A stretch of DNA of 16,568 nt from JAJKJG01 sp036556825 (GCA_036556825.1 DATBIR010000306.1:1-16568), one strand, 5' to 3'. Numbered from the stretch's first letter, positions 1-6,509 are shown. Program-made: numbers and translations. Notes: generated from the letters alone by a model not told the origin.

Positions 1-203
1 CGATAGAAGGCCGGGTCCGCAACGATCTTTGCCAGTGCCGCAGCGATCTTGAGGAAGGACGGCACCACGTCCTGGAACAGAAGGCCGGAGGCGGCCAGCG
101 CCTCCCAGGCGAGAAGCGCCACGACGATGATCGTGATGCGGACGCGCGTGACCGGGCCCAGCACGGCCGTGGTCCTGGCCGTCAGGAGGCCGGTCGCAGC
201 CAT
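1..203 (-). CDS. ABC transporter permease, N-terminal part (cut by window edge)
   Basis: Only the first 67 residues are in the window; the rest lies beyond base 1. The ATG is at 203-201 on the minus strand and overlaps the end of the preceding permease gene by 22 bp, so the two are probably translationally coupled. After a short cytoplasmic start (MAATGLLTARTTAVLGPVTR) comes a hydrophobic segment at about residues 22-42 (VRITIIVVALLAWEALAASG), then a P-S-F-L-K-I stretch of the type that follows the first membrane helix in SsuC/TauC-type permeases. It would be the second membrane subunit of the importer encoded with the ATPase and permease upstream. The family call rests on the operon position and this N-terminal pattern only, since the EAA loop is outside the window. 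Confidence 0.78.
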   Translation of the reverse strand, partial: MAATGLLTARTTAVLGPVTRVRITIIVVALLAWEALAASGLLFQDVVPSFLKIAAALAKIVADPAFY

Positions 204-955
204 CGCTCGAGCCTTTCGAGAACCGAGAAGATTGCAACGCTGACCAGCACCACGAAGCAGATCGCGGCATAGGTGCCGGGCAGATCGTAGCGCTCGGCGA
301 GATCGTTGATCAGCTGGCCGAGGCCGCCGAAATTGATCAGGAACTCGACGCCGACGATCGTGATCAGGCTGAAGATCAGGCCGAGCCGGAGACCAGTGAA
401 GATGGTCGGCATGGCGGCCGGGAACTCGATCTTCCAGAAGCGCTGCACGGGCGTAAGTTTCAAGCTGCGCCCGACATTGATCAGCACGGCCTTGACGCCG
501 GCGAGACCCTCGATGGTTTTCAGGATCACCGGCGCCAGCCCGGCGACGAAGCCGATCATGATGATGGTGAGCGCGTTGCGGCCGAAGATCACGAGGAAGA
601 GCGGATAGGCGAGCACGATCGGCGCCGCCGCGAAGGCGGCGACCCAGGTCTCGCAGGCGCGCCGCAGCACGGGAATGCGCTGCATGACGACGCCGGTCGG
701 CACGCCCACGGCGGTGATCAGCAGCGCCGCGCTGAGCGCCTCTCCGGCTGTGAGGAGGAAGCGCGAGAGCACATGTTCCTCGGTGATCACGCGCCAGAAG
801 CTCAGGATGATCGCCGAGGGCAGGGGCACGATGAAGCGGTTGATGAGGCCGACCCTGATCAGGATCTCGACCAGCACGACGACGGCCGCGAAGCTCGCGA
901 GCCCGACGACTGCCGGCCGCAGCGCGAGCCGGGACGGGGCGAGCGCGGCGCTCAC
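182..955 (-). CDS. ABC transporter permease (SsuC/TauC-like, BPD_transp_1)
   Basis: A 257-residue inner-membrane subunit of an ABC importer, near the usual 250-270 residue length of nitrate/sulfonate/taurine-type permeases. Hydrophobic helices are visible at about residues 14-36, 75-95, 100-125, 128-148, 185-210 and 228-248. Between the later helices sits a recognisable EAA-type cytoplasmic loop (around GVKAVLINVGRSLKLTPVQ, followed by W-K-I-E-F-P-A-A-M-P and T-G-L-R-L-G), the surface that docks on the ATPase. The start is GTG at 955-953, which overlaps the TGA of the ATPase gene as GTGA, implying coupled translation. The substrate cannot be read from this protein. Neighbouring aromatic genes and an NMT1-type binding protein at 2946 suggest an organic acid. 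Confidence 0.93.
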   Translation of the reverse strand: MSAALAPSRLALRPAVVGLASFAAVVVLVEILIRVGLINRFIVPLPSAIILSFWRVITEEHVLSRFLLTAGEALSAALLITAVGVPTGVVMQRIPVLRRACETWVAAFAAAPIVLAYPLFLVIFGRNALTIIMIGFVAGLAPVILKTIEGLAGVKAVLINVGRSLKLTPVQRFWKIEFPAAMPTIFTGLRLGLIFSLITIVGVEFLINFGGLGQLINDLAERYDLPGTYAAICFVVLVSVAIFSVLERLERWLRPAS

Positions 956-1809
956 GGTGCGCTGCGCTTGCTGCGCGCCTCGGCGTCGATGAGGCCGCGG
1001 CTTGCCTCCTCGCGCAGGTCGCTCCAGATTTCGGCGACGTAATGCCCGAAGGCGTCGCTGCTCACGATCGCGGACGTGCGCGGGCGCGGCAGGTCGATGC
1101 TGATGATGCGCTTCACCCGGCCGGGCCGGTAAGTCATGACGACGATGCGGTCGGACAGCTGCACCGCCTCCGTGATGCTGTGCGTGATGAGGAGCGTCGT
1201 CTGGTGCAGCGTCTGCTGGATGTCGGTGACCTTGTCGCCGAGCAGGAGGCGCGTCTGTTCGTCGAGCGCGCCGAAGGGCTCGTCCATCAAGAGGATCCGG
1301 GGTTCGAAGGCGAGCGTGCGTGCGATCGAGACGCGCTGGCGCATGCCGCCGGACAGCTCGGCCGGATAGCGCCGCTCGAAGCCGTCGAGGCCGACGAGGC
1401 GCACGAAATGGCGTGCGCGCTCGAGGCGCTCGGCCCTGGACACGCCCTTGATCTCGAGCGGAAAGGCGACGTTGTCGAGCACCGTCCGCCAGGGGAAGGT
1501 CGATTCCTCCTGGAACACCATGCCGATCGCCGCATGCGGCCCGGAGATAACCTCGCCGCCGATCGTTACGCGACCGTCGTAACCGCCGAGCAGGCCGCCG
1601 ACGATGTTGAACAGGGTCGACTTTCCACAGCCCGAAGGGCCGATCAGGGACAGGAACTCGCCCTGCGCCACGTCGAAGGACATGTGGTCGACGGCGACCA
1701 CCGGCCCTTCCGGGGTCTCGAAACGCTTGACCACGTCGTCGATGACAAGCAGCGGCTTTGCGGACGCGACGCCCGGATCAAGGCGGGCCGATGAAGCGGG
1801 AGAGATCAT
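952..1809 (-). CDS. ABC transporter ATP-binding protein (SsuB/TauB-like)
   Basis: Cytoplasmic ATPase of the importer, 285 residues with the ATG at 1809. All nucleotide-binding motifs are present: Walker A GPSGCGKST (57-65), Q-loop Gln at 100 (VFQEESTFPW), signature LSGGM (152-156), Walker B LLMDEP (173-178), D-loop ALD (181-183) and switch His 210 (LLITHSITEAVQLSDR). The LSGGM-R-Q-R-V-S-I-A-R and T-F-P-W-x-T-V-x-x-N-V patterns are typical of the nitrate/sulfonate/taurine group. The frame stays open upstream to 1977, but that stretch has no ABC-like sequence and the protein begins sensibly at 1809. No strong Shine-Dalgarno is visible there, so the start is less sure than the function. It is the first gene of a minus-strand operon with two permeases and diverges from the aldolase-fold gene at 2115. 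Confidence 0.93.
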   Translation of the reverse strand: MISPASSARLDPGVASAKPLLVIDDVVKRFETPEGPVVAVDHMSFDVAQGEFLSLIGPSGCGKSTLFNIVGGLLGGYDGRVTIGGEVISGPHAAIGMVFQEESTFPWRTVLDNVAFPLEIKGVSRAERLERARHFVRLVGLDGFERRYPAELSGGMRQRVSIARTLAFEPRILLMDEPFGALDEQTRLLLGDKVTDIQQTLHQTTLLITHSITEAVQLSDRIVVMTYRPGRVKRIISIDLPRPRTSAIVSSDAFGHYVAEIWSDLREEASRGLIDAEARSKRSAP

Positions 1810-2114
1810 GTGCAGCGACAAAGGCCCCGAGGTTGTACGCGCCTCGCGCAAAAGCCTTGGACGGGTTCCGGGCCGGCTTCGGCCGCAACGGCGAAACAAG
1901 GCTTGCGCAAGCCGGTCCTCCTCGTAGCGGCGCGGGGCGCGCGCCGTAATGCGCGGCGAGAGTTGACTGCCCGGCAAGACGTGTCAATGGTTTCCCATTC
2001 CACATGGCTGCCCACGCCACGGCGCTTCACACCCGAATGGGTGCGGCCGTGCTCAAGGGCAGAGTTTCTGAACCATCCGACCGGCGGACGGCCGGCATCA
2101 AGGGAGGCGAGTTG
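1810..2114. promoter_or_regulatory. Divergent intergenic regulatory region
   Basis: This 305-bp gap separates the ABC operon (leftward) from the aldolase-fold gene (rightward) and contains no convincing gene. The right part holds two opposed -35-like boxes: TTGACT at 1963-1968 on the plus strand and TTGACA on the minus strand (plus-strand TGTCAA, 1982-1987). They form a TTGAC/GTCAA inverted pair, so the two promoters, if real, would overlap face to face. Matching -10 boxes are weak on both strands (plus-strand candidate AATGGT at 1986-1991). A small palindrome AATGG-TTTC-CCATT lies at 1986-1999 and could be an operator. The left part (1846-1908) can fold into a compound stem. Confidence 0.4.
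1846..1908 (-). other. Compound stem-loop in the putative ABC operon leader
   Basis: GCGCAAAAGCCTT (1846-1858) pairs with AAGGCTTGCGC (1898-1908) except for a two-base bulge. Between them a shorter stem GGCCG-GCTT-CGGCC sits at 1871-1884. If the minus-strand transcript starts near 1955, this structure lies in the 5' leader some 37 bases upstream of the ATPase ATG. No run of U follows, so it does not look like a standard terminator. The function is unknown. Confidence 0.4.
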
Positions 2115-2903
2115 ATGTGCACTGCGAGTTCCGGCGCCCAGGACGGCACGACCATCTCGGCGGTGGTGCCCGATGCCAAGGCGGAGCTCACGCCGCCCGA
2201 TCCGGCGCTGGTCGAGGAGCTGGCGATCGCCAACCGCATCCTGTTCCAGCAGGGCGTGGTCGATGCGTTCGGGCATATCAGCGTGCGCCACGACAAGCGC
2301 CCGGACCGCTACCTGCTGGCGCGCAACATGGCGCCGAGGCTGGTCACGCCGGACGACATCGTCGAGTTCGACCTCGACAGCAATCCGCTCACCGCGAATG
2401 GCCGCGCCGTCTATCTCGAACGCTTCATCCACGGCGAGATCTACCGAACGCGTCCGGACGTGATCGCCGTGGTGCACAGCCATTCGCCCGCCGTGGTGCC
2501 GTTCGGCATCGTCAAGAGCGTGGCGTTCCGGCCGGTCTGCCATATGAGCGGCTTCATCGGCGAGGCGACGCCGATCTTCGAGATCCGCGACGTCGTCGGC
2601 GACTCGAGCGACCTGCTCGTGCGCGACCACAAGCTCGGCGCCGCCCTCGCCAAGACTCTCGGCTCCGGCTCGGTAGTGCTGATGCGCGGCCACGGATCGA
2701 CCGCGGTCGGCAACTCGATCCGCCAGGTGGTGTACCGGGCCGTCTACACCGAGATCAACGCGCGCCTGCAATCCGAGGCGATGCGGCTCGGGCCGGTGAC
2801 CTATCTCACGCCGGGCGAAGCGCGCACCGCCGACGTCAATGTCGGCACGCAGATCAACCGCGCCTGGGATTTCTGGCGCATGCAGGCCGAGGGCAAGATC
2901 TGA
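2115..2903 (+). CDS. Class II aldolase/adducin-fold protein, possible aromatic-acid decarboxylase
   Basis: A 262-residue cytosolic protein of the class II aldolase/adducin family, the usual length. The metal site is intact: acidic Glu 108 (FIHGEIY), His 121 and His 123 (VVHSHSP) and His 193 (MRGHGST), matching the Glu plus three-His arrangement of fuculose-phosphate aldolase. The chosen ATG at 2115 has GGGAGG at 2102-2107, seven bases upstream; an in-frame ATG at 2004 lacks such a site. Family members in aromatic clusters include non-oxidative decarboxylases such as the 3,4-dihydroxyphthalate decarboxylase PhtC and CmtD of the p-cumate pathway. With a gentisate dioxygenase and ring hydroxylases nearby, a decarboxylase role is more likely than sugar-phosphate cleavage, but this is inference. 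It is followed after 42 bp by a binding-protein gene, probably in one operon. Confidence 0.9.
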   Translation: MCTASSGAQDGTTISAVVPDAKAELTPPDPALVEELAIANRILFQQGVVDAFGHISVRHDKRPDRYLLARNMAPRLVTPDDIVEFDLDSNPLTANGRAVYLERFIHGEIYRTRPDVIAVVHSHSPAVVPFGIVKSVAFRPVCHMSGFIGEATPIFEIRDVVGDSSDLLVRDHKLGAALAKTLGSGSVVLMRGHGSTAVGNSIRQVVYRAVYTEINARLQSEAMRLGPVTYLTPGEARTADVNVGTQINRAWDFWRMQAEGKI

Positions 2904-2945
2904 TTGCCCACACGCTTCGCGTCGCATCAACAAGGGAGGAACATC

Positions 2946-3902
2946 ATGCTGCATCGTAAGGCGCTCGCCGTGGTCGCCGCCGTCGCGGCCTTGCTGCACG
3001 GCGCGGCCGCGAGCGCGCAGGACAAGCTCAAGGTCGCCATCGGCCAGCGCGGCACGCTCGAGAACTCGATCACCGAGCTCGGCCAGGATGCCGGCTTCTT
3101 CAAGAAGCACGGGCTCGTGCTCGAGATCCTCTACACCCAGGGCGGCGGCGAGACGCAGCAGGCGGTCATCTCGGGCAGCGTCGACATCGGCATCGGCGTC
3201 GGCACGCACGGCGTATTCGGCGCCTTCGCCAAGGGGGCGCCATTACGCATCATCGGCGCCGGCATGACCGGCGCCAACGACCTCTTCTGGTACGTGCCGG
3301 CCAACTCGCCGCTGAAGAGCATCAAGGAAACGGCAGGCAAGACGGTCGCCTATTCGACGACCGGCTCGTCAAGCAACAGCATCGTGCTCGCCTTCCAGAA
3401 GCATTTTGGCGTCGCGCTGAAGCCCGTCGCCACCGGCAGCCCGCCGGCCACCTTCACGCAGGTGATGAGCGGCCAGATCGATGTCGGCTGGGCGACGCCG
3501 AGCTTCGGCGTGCAGCAGGGCGACAAGATCCGCGCCATCGCGCGCGGCGGCGACGTGCCGGATTTTCGCGACCAAACCGTGCGCGTGACGATCGCCAATG
3601 CCGGCGCCCTCGAGCAGCGCCGCGACGCGTTCGTGCGCTACATGCGCGCCTACCGCGAGACCCTCGACTGGCTCTATTCGAACCCCGCCGCGATCAAGCC
3701 GGCGGCGGCGTGGACGGGCATGCCCGAGAGCCAAGTGGCGCGGGTGCGCGACGAGTTCTATCCCAAGGAGTCGGTCAATCCCGACCGGATGTCCGGGGTC
3801 GAGAAGATCACGGCCGACGCGATCGCCTTCAAGTTCCTGCCCGCGCCGCTCTCCAAGGAACAGCTGGCGCAGCTGGTCCAGGTGCCCTTTGGCGTCAAGT
3901 AA
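2946..3902 (+). CDS. ABC transporter periplasmic substrate-binding protein (NMT1/TauA-like)
   Basis: A 318-residue exported solute-binding protein. The signal peptide has a charged start (MLHRK), a hydrophobic core to about residue 20 and an A-S-A site before Q25. The mature part follows the NMT1/TauA pattern: an early G-Q-R-G-T-L-E-N loop, D-A-G-F-F-K-K-H-G-L, G-G-G-E-T-Q-Q-A-V-I-S-G-S-V-D-I-G-I-G, and later Q-V-M-S-G-Q-I-D-V-G-W-A. The start is fixed by GGGAGGA at 2934-2940, five bases before ATG 2946. It is the natural partner of the divergently encoded ATPase and permeases at 1-1809, which form the same importer class. Its place between a possible decarboxylase and gentisate dioxygenase suggests an aromatic or related acid as ligand; that is inference. 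Confidence 0.93.
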   Translation: MLHRKALAVVAAVAALLHGAAASAQDKLKVAIGQRGTLENSITELGQDAGFFKKHGLVLEILYTQGGGETQQAVISGSVDIGIGVGTHGVFGAFAKGAPLRIIGAGMTGANDLFWYVPANSPLKSIKETAGKTVAYSTTGSSSNSIVLAFQKHFGVALKPVATGSPPATFTQVMSGQIDVGWATPSFGVQQGDKIRAIARGGDVPDFRDQTVRVTIANAGALEQRRDAFVRYMRAYRETLDWLYSNPAAIKPAAAWTGMPESQVARVRDEFYPKESVNPDRMSGVEKITADAIAFKFLPAPLSKEQLAQLVQVPFGVK

Positions 3903-3928
3903 CTCCACTGAGCGCGAAGTAACCTCGG

Positions 3929-3974
3929 CCGATGGGCGCGGGCCCGCCACGCTCGCGCCCCGCGCCCCGATCGG
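3929..3974 (+). other. GC-rich imperfect stem-loop between binding-protein and gentisate dioxygenase genes
   Basis: CCGATGGGCGCGGG (3929-3942) pairs with CCCGCGCCCCGATCGG (3959-3974) apart from a two-base bulge, giving 14 base pairs around a 16-base loop. No T-run follows (TTAGCC), so it is not a canonical intrinsic terminator. It could pause or attenuate transcription, or protect the 3' end of the upstream message. Confidence 0.45.
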
Positions 3975-4006
3975 TTAGCCTGAGACGACGAGACCACATG
4001 TGAGGC

Positions 4007-4025
4007 TCCGGCCCAGAGGGCCGGA
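4007..4025 (+). other. Perfect hairpin abutting the Shine-Dalgarno of the gentisate dioxygenase gene
   Basis: TCCGGCCC (4007-4014), AGA loop, GGGCCGGA (4018-4025): eight uninterrupted, mostly G-C pairs with a three-base loop. The stem ends one base before the ribosome-binding site GGAGG (4027-4031) of the gene starting at 4037. It also covers the first base of an alternative ATG at 4025, which argues against that start. It may tune translation initiation. Confidence 0.5.
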
Positions 4026-4036
4026 TGGAGGACATC

Positions 4037-5086
4037 ATGCAATCTGCTCCCGATGCGGCAACCACGGCCAAACGGCAGGAGTTCTATGACCGGCTCGGGC
4101 CGCGCAACCTGGCCCCGCTCTGGGAGGTGCTGAAGGGCCTCGTGCCGCGCGAGCCCAAGTCGAAGGCCGTGCCGTTCCAGTGGCGCTACGACGAGGTGCG
4201 TCCGCTGCTTATCGAATCCGGCTCGCTCCTCACCGCCGAGGAGGCGGAGCGGCGCGTGCTCGTGCTGGAGAATCCGTCCTTCGTGGGGCAGTCGCGCACC
4301 ACGAGCACCATGTATGCGGGCATCCAGCTGATCATGCCTGGCGAAACGGCGCCGGCGCACCGGCATACGCCGTCGGCGCTGCGCTTCATGCTGGAAGGCG
4401 AGGGGGCGTTCACGGCCGTAGGCGGCGAGCGCACCACAATGCGCGCAGGCGATTTCGTGATCACGCCGGCCTGGGCCTGGCACGATCACGGCAACGAAGG
4501 CACGGGACCGTGCGCCTGGATGGACGGGCTCGACATCCCGGTCGTGCAGTTCTTCGAGACGATCTTCTCGGAGGAATACAACGACCAGCGCCAGAGCCTG
4601 AGCCGCCCGGAAGGCGATGCGCTCGCGCGCTTCGGCCAGGGCCTCCTGCCGCTCGGCGCGGAGAGCCGCTACGGTCTCACGACGCCGATCTTCAACTACC
4701 CCTACGAGCGCACGCGCGAGGCGCTGGTCAAGGCCGCCGCCGGCGAGCAACCCGATCCGCATGAGGCGGTGTCGCTGCGCTACGCCAACCCGCTCGACGG
4801 CGGCTGGACCATGCCGACCATCTCGGCCTGGATGATGCACGTGCCGAAAGGATTCGAAACGCGGCCGATGCGCTCGACCGACGGCATGGTGATGGCGGTC
4901 GCGGAAGGGCGCGGCACGCTCACCGTCGGCGAGACCAGCTTCACCTTCGGGCCGAAGGACATCCACGCCATTCCGGGCTGGAGCTGGCGCTCGTTCAAGG
5001 CGAGCGAGGACGCGTTCCTGTTCTTCTTCTCCGACCGCGTCGCGCAGGAGAAGCTCGGCCTGTTCCGCGAAGAGCGGCGGGGATGA
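4037..5086 (+). CDS. Gentisate 1,2-dioxygenase (bicupin)
   Basis: A 349-residue bicupin that opens the ring of gentisate (2,5-dihydroxybenzoate) between C1 and C2 to maleylpyruvate using Fe(II) and oxygen in the cytosol. The first cupin carries the iron ligands His 108 and His 110 (PGETAPAHRHTPSALRFMLE) and His 149 (ITPAWAWHDHGNEG), with Ala 114 where typical cupins have Glu, as expected for the 3-His site of this family. The second cupin (about 255-335) lacks the His set (FETRPMRSTDG, IPGWSWRSF), also normal for the family. Length fits (about 340-360). GGAGG at 4027-4031 selects ATG 4037 over the in-frame ATG at 4025. Salicylate or 1-hydroxy-2-naphthoate dioxygenase are close relatives and cannot be excluded, but the 3-hydroxybenzoate hydroxylase-like gene at 7561-8748 favours gentisate. 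Confidence 0.92.
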   Translation: MQSAPDAATTAKRQEFYDRLGPRNLAPLWEVLKGLVPREPKSKAVPFQWRYDEVRPLLIESGSLLTAEEAERRVLVLENPSFVGQSRTTSTMYAGIQLIMPGETAPAHRHTPSALRFMLEGEGAFTAVGGERTTMRAGDFVITPAWAWHDHGNEGTGPCAWMDGLDIPVVQFFETIFSEEYNDQRQSLSRPEGDALARFGQGLLPLGAESRYGLTTPIFNYPYERTREALVKAAAGEQPDPHEAVSLRYANPLDGGWTMPTISAWMMHVPKGFETRPMRSTDGMVMAVAEGRGTLTVGETSFTFGPKDIHAIPGWSWRSFKASEDAFLFFFSDRVAQEKLGLFREERRG

Positions 5087-5130
5087 GGGACGGACGCCGC
5101 CGTGTGAGGCGCGGCGGCTGAGCTCCTGCC

Positions 5131-5169
5131 AAAAAAAGACCCGCAGTGCTCCTGCGGGTCGCTTTATTC
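5131..5169. terminator. Intrinsic terminator between convergent genes, strongest for the minus strand
   Basis: A perfect nine-pair stem GACCCGCAG (5138-5146) / CTGCGGGTC (5152-5160) with a five-base loop lies between the gentisate dioxygenase and the cupin pair. On the minus strand the stem is followed by seven U (plus-strand A run, 5131-5137), which makes a textbook terminator for the cupin operon. On the plus strand it is followed by GCTTTATTCT, a weaker tract that could still stop the dioxygenase transcript. Confidence 0.9.
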
Positions 5170-5191
5170 TGAGGCGTCAGTCCCTCACCCG

Positions 5192-5231
5192 GTCCGCTGC
5201 CGCGGACTCGACCTCTCCCGCACGGAAGAGG
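5192..5231. repeat. Degenerate palindromic intergenic repeat
   Basis: Two consecutive small stems, GTCCGC-TGCC-GCGGAC (5192-5207) and CCTCT/AGAGG (5212-5216 with 5227-5231), lie just past the stop of the second cupin gene at 5239. The wording (CCCTCACCCGGTCCGC, CGACCTCTCCCGC) resembles GC-rich palindromic repeats that I associate with alphaproteobacterial intergenic regions. That association is from memory and was not searched. Confidence 0.45.
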
Positions 5232-5238
5232 CTTAAAA

Positions 5239-5853
5239 TTACGCCGGCTCCTTCACGCGAGCCTTCAGATACTCCACGACGCGCTCGGCGGTGAGCGTCA
5301 CCTTCGGGTCGTATTCCGGCGCATCCTCGAGCTGCTCGAGGTCGTTGAGGCCGGTCTGCTTGAAGATGCGGTTGGTGATCGAGATCAGGCGCACCGGGCG
5401 GTCCGGATCGGCGTTGACGTGCTGGTGGATCGTGTTCGGCGGAACATAGATCACGTCGCCGGCTTCCCACTCGAAGCGCTGCACCTCGTCCTGCGGCTTC
5501 CAGAAATACACGTCGGTGATCTCGACGTCGCAGTCCTGGTGCAGGTCGTAGCCGCGGCCCTCGAGCACGTAGAGGCATTCCTCGGCGAGATGCCGGTGCT
5601 TGCCGGAGCGACTGCCGGGCGGGATGATCTGCATGTAGGCGTCGACCGTCTCCATGCGCGTGTTCATCTCCTCGTTGATCAGGTGCTTGAGGAGGCCCTG
5701 GCGCGACATCTCCCACGGCATGTCCTCGGGCGTCACGACCTTCTTGCGCTTGGCGTTGCGCGCCGGCGCCTGCGTCGCATCATCGAGGAGGTGCTGATAG
5801 AGCGGCTCGTTGCGCGTGCCTTTGAGCCAAGCTTTGGATTCGCCCCAGGCCAT
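5239..5853 (-). CDS. Single-domain cupin protein A (complete cupin metal site)
   Basis: A 204-residue protein with one cupin barrel at about residues 70-160; no signal peptide. Motif 1 is complete (GKHRHLAEECLYVLEG, 84-99) with His 86, His 88 and Glu 92. Motif 2 is GDVIYVPPNTIHQHVN (132-147) with His 143. This is the standard 3-His/1-Glu metal site. The inter-motif segment is longer than the minimum: 33 residues separate the two key glycines, with an insert around CDVEITDVYFWKPQDEVQR (108-126). A basic patch (ARNAKRKK) lies at 31-38. The ATG at 5853 overlaps the stop of cupin B by one base (TGATG), so translation is probably coupled. It is clearly paralogous to cupin B. The reaction is unknown: a small dioxygenase, isomerase or sensor are all possible. 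Confidence 0.9.
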   Translation of the reverse strand: MAWGESKAWLKGTRNEPLYQHLLDDATQAPARNAKRKKVVTPEDMPWEMSRQGLLKHLINEEMNTRMETVDAYMQIIPPGSRSGKHRHLAEECLYVLEGRGYDLHQDCDVEITDVYFWKPQDEVQRFEWEAGDVIYVPPNTIHQHVNADPDRPVRLISITNRIFKQTGLNDLEQLEDAPEYDPKVTLTAERVVEYLKARVKEPA

Positions 5854-6509
5854 CAGTAGCCTCCCTCGGGATGATTGTAGTCCTGTTCCTCTTCGCGCGG
5901 CTCGAATCCGACGCCCTCCGGGGTCGGCTCCTTGTGGCGCGGCTCGACCTGCTTCTGGAACAGCATGTTCATGAACAGGTACATCGGCTTGGTCTTCATC
6001 ACCAGCGCCCGCGCCGGCTTGTTCGGGTCGGCGTTGAAATGCTGGTGCACGCAGTTATTGTGCACGATCGCCACGTCGCCCGCCTTCCAGTCGTAGCGGA
6101 TGCCGTCATGCACCTCGTAGCCCTTGCCGTCGAGGATGTAGAAGGCCGCCTCGTTGACATGGCCATGCTTCTGCGACTTGCCGCCCGGCCCGTATTCCTC
6201 GAGGTGGATATGGAACAGCTGGCTGATGCCGTCCTTGGGTTCGACATAGTGGCGGCTGTAGGCCTGCGGCCCGTCGACGAACTTGAGCTCGCTGGCCTTG
6301 CGCACCCGCGGTATCGAGCGCAGGCGCTTCAGCTCGTCGTTGAGCCCGTAATGCCCCTGAATGGGACGCACGAACACGCGGTCCTTCTTGTCGTGATAGT
6401 ATTCGACTGCTTTCTTGGCCGCCTTCTCGGCAACCTTTTCCGGCGCGGCACCGGAGGCCTCTTTCGCAGCTTCCTTGGCGGCAGCCTTTGCCACTGAATC
6501 CAGGCTCAT
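5853..6509 (-). CDS. Single-domain cupin protein B with Ala/Lys/Glu-rich N-terminus (3-His site)
   Basis: A 218-residue cupin. Residues 1-36 are a highly helical Ala/Lys/Glu-rich stretch (MSLDSVAKAAAKEAAKEASG and on), not part of the barrel. Motif 1 is PGGKSQKHGHVNEAAFYILD (108-127) with His 115 and His 117; Ala 121 occupies the usual Glu position, although Glu 120 is adjacent. Motif 2 is GDVAIVHNNCVHQHFN (144-159) with His 155. The missing canonical Glu mirrors the 3-His site of ring-cleaving cupins. The HQHxNADPxxPxR block is shared with cupin A. A strong AAGGAGG (plus-strand complement at 6516-6522) lies six bases before the ATG at 6509. It is first in a two-gene operon with cupin A and divergent from the oxidoreductase at 6664. 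Function not known; possibly one half of a two-protein dioxygenase. Confidence 0.9.
   Translation of the reverse strand: MSLDSVAKAAAKEAAKEASGAAPEKVAEKAAKKAVEYYHDKKDRVFVRPIQGHYGLNDELKRLRSIPRVRKASELKFVDGPQAYSRHYVEPKDGISQLFHIHLEEYGPGGKSQKHGHVNEAAFYILDGKGYEVHDGIRYDWKAGDVAIVHNNCVHQHFNADPNKPARALVMKTKPMYLFMNMLFQKQVEPRHKEPTPEGVGFEPREEEQDYNHPEGGY

Noticed and set aside
2004..2114. Longer N-terminus for the aldolase-fold protein from ATG 2004
   Set aside because: No ribosome-binding site precedes it, the extra 37 residues are not family-like, and GGGAGG is well placed for ATG 2115.
1806..3209. 467-residue minus-strand open frame
   Set aside because: It runs antisense through the aldolase-fold gene with its intact metal site and has shadow-type composition. 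It has no recognisable motif.
3758..4966. 402-residue minus-strand open frame
   Set aside because: It is antisense to the end of the binding-protein gene and most of the gentisate dioxygenase, and crosses both intergenic stems. It is a high-GC artefact.
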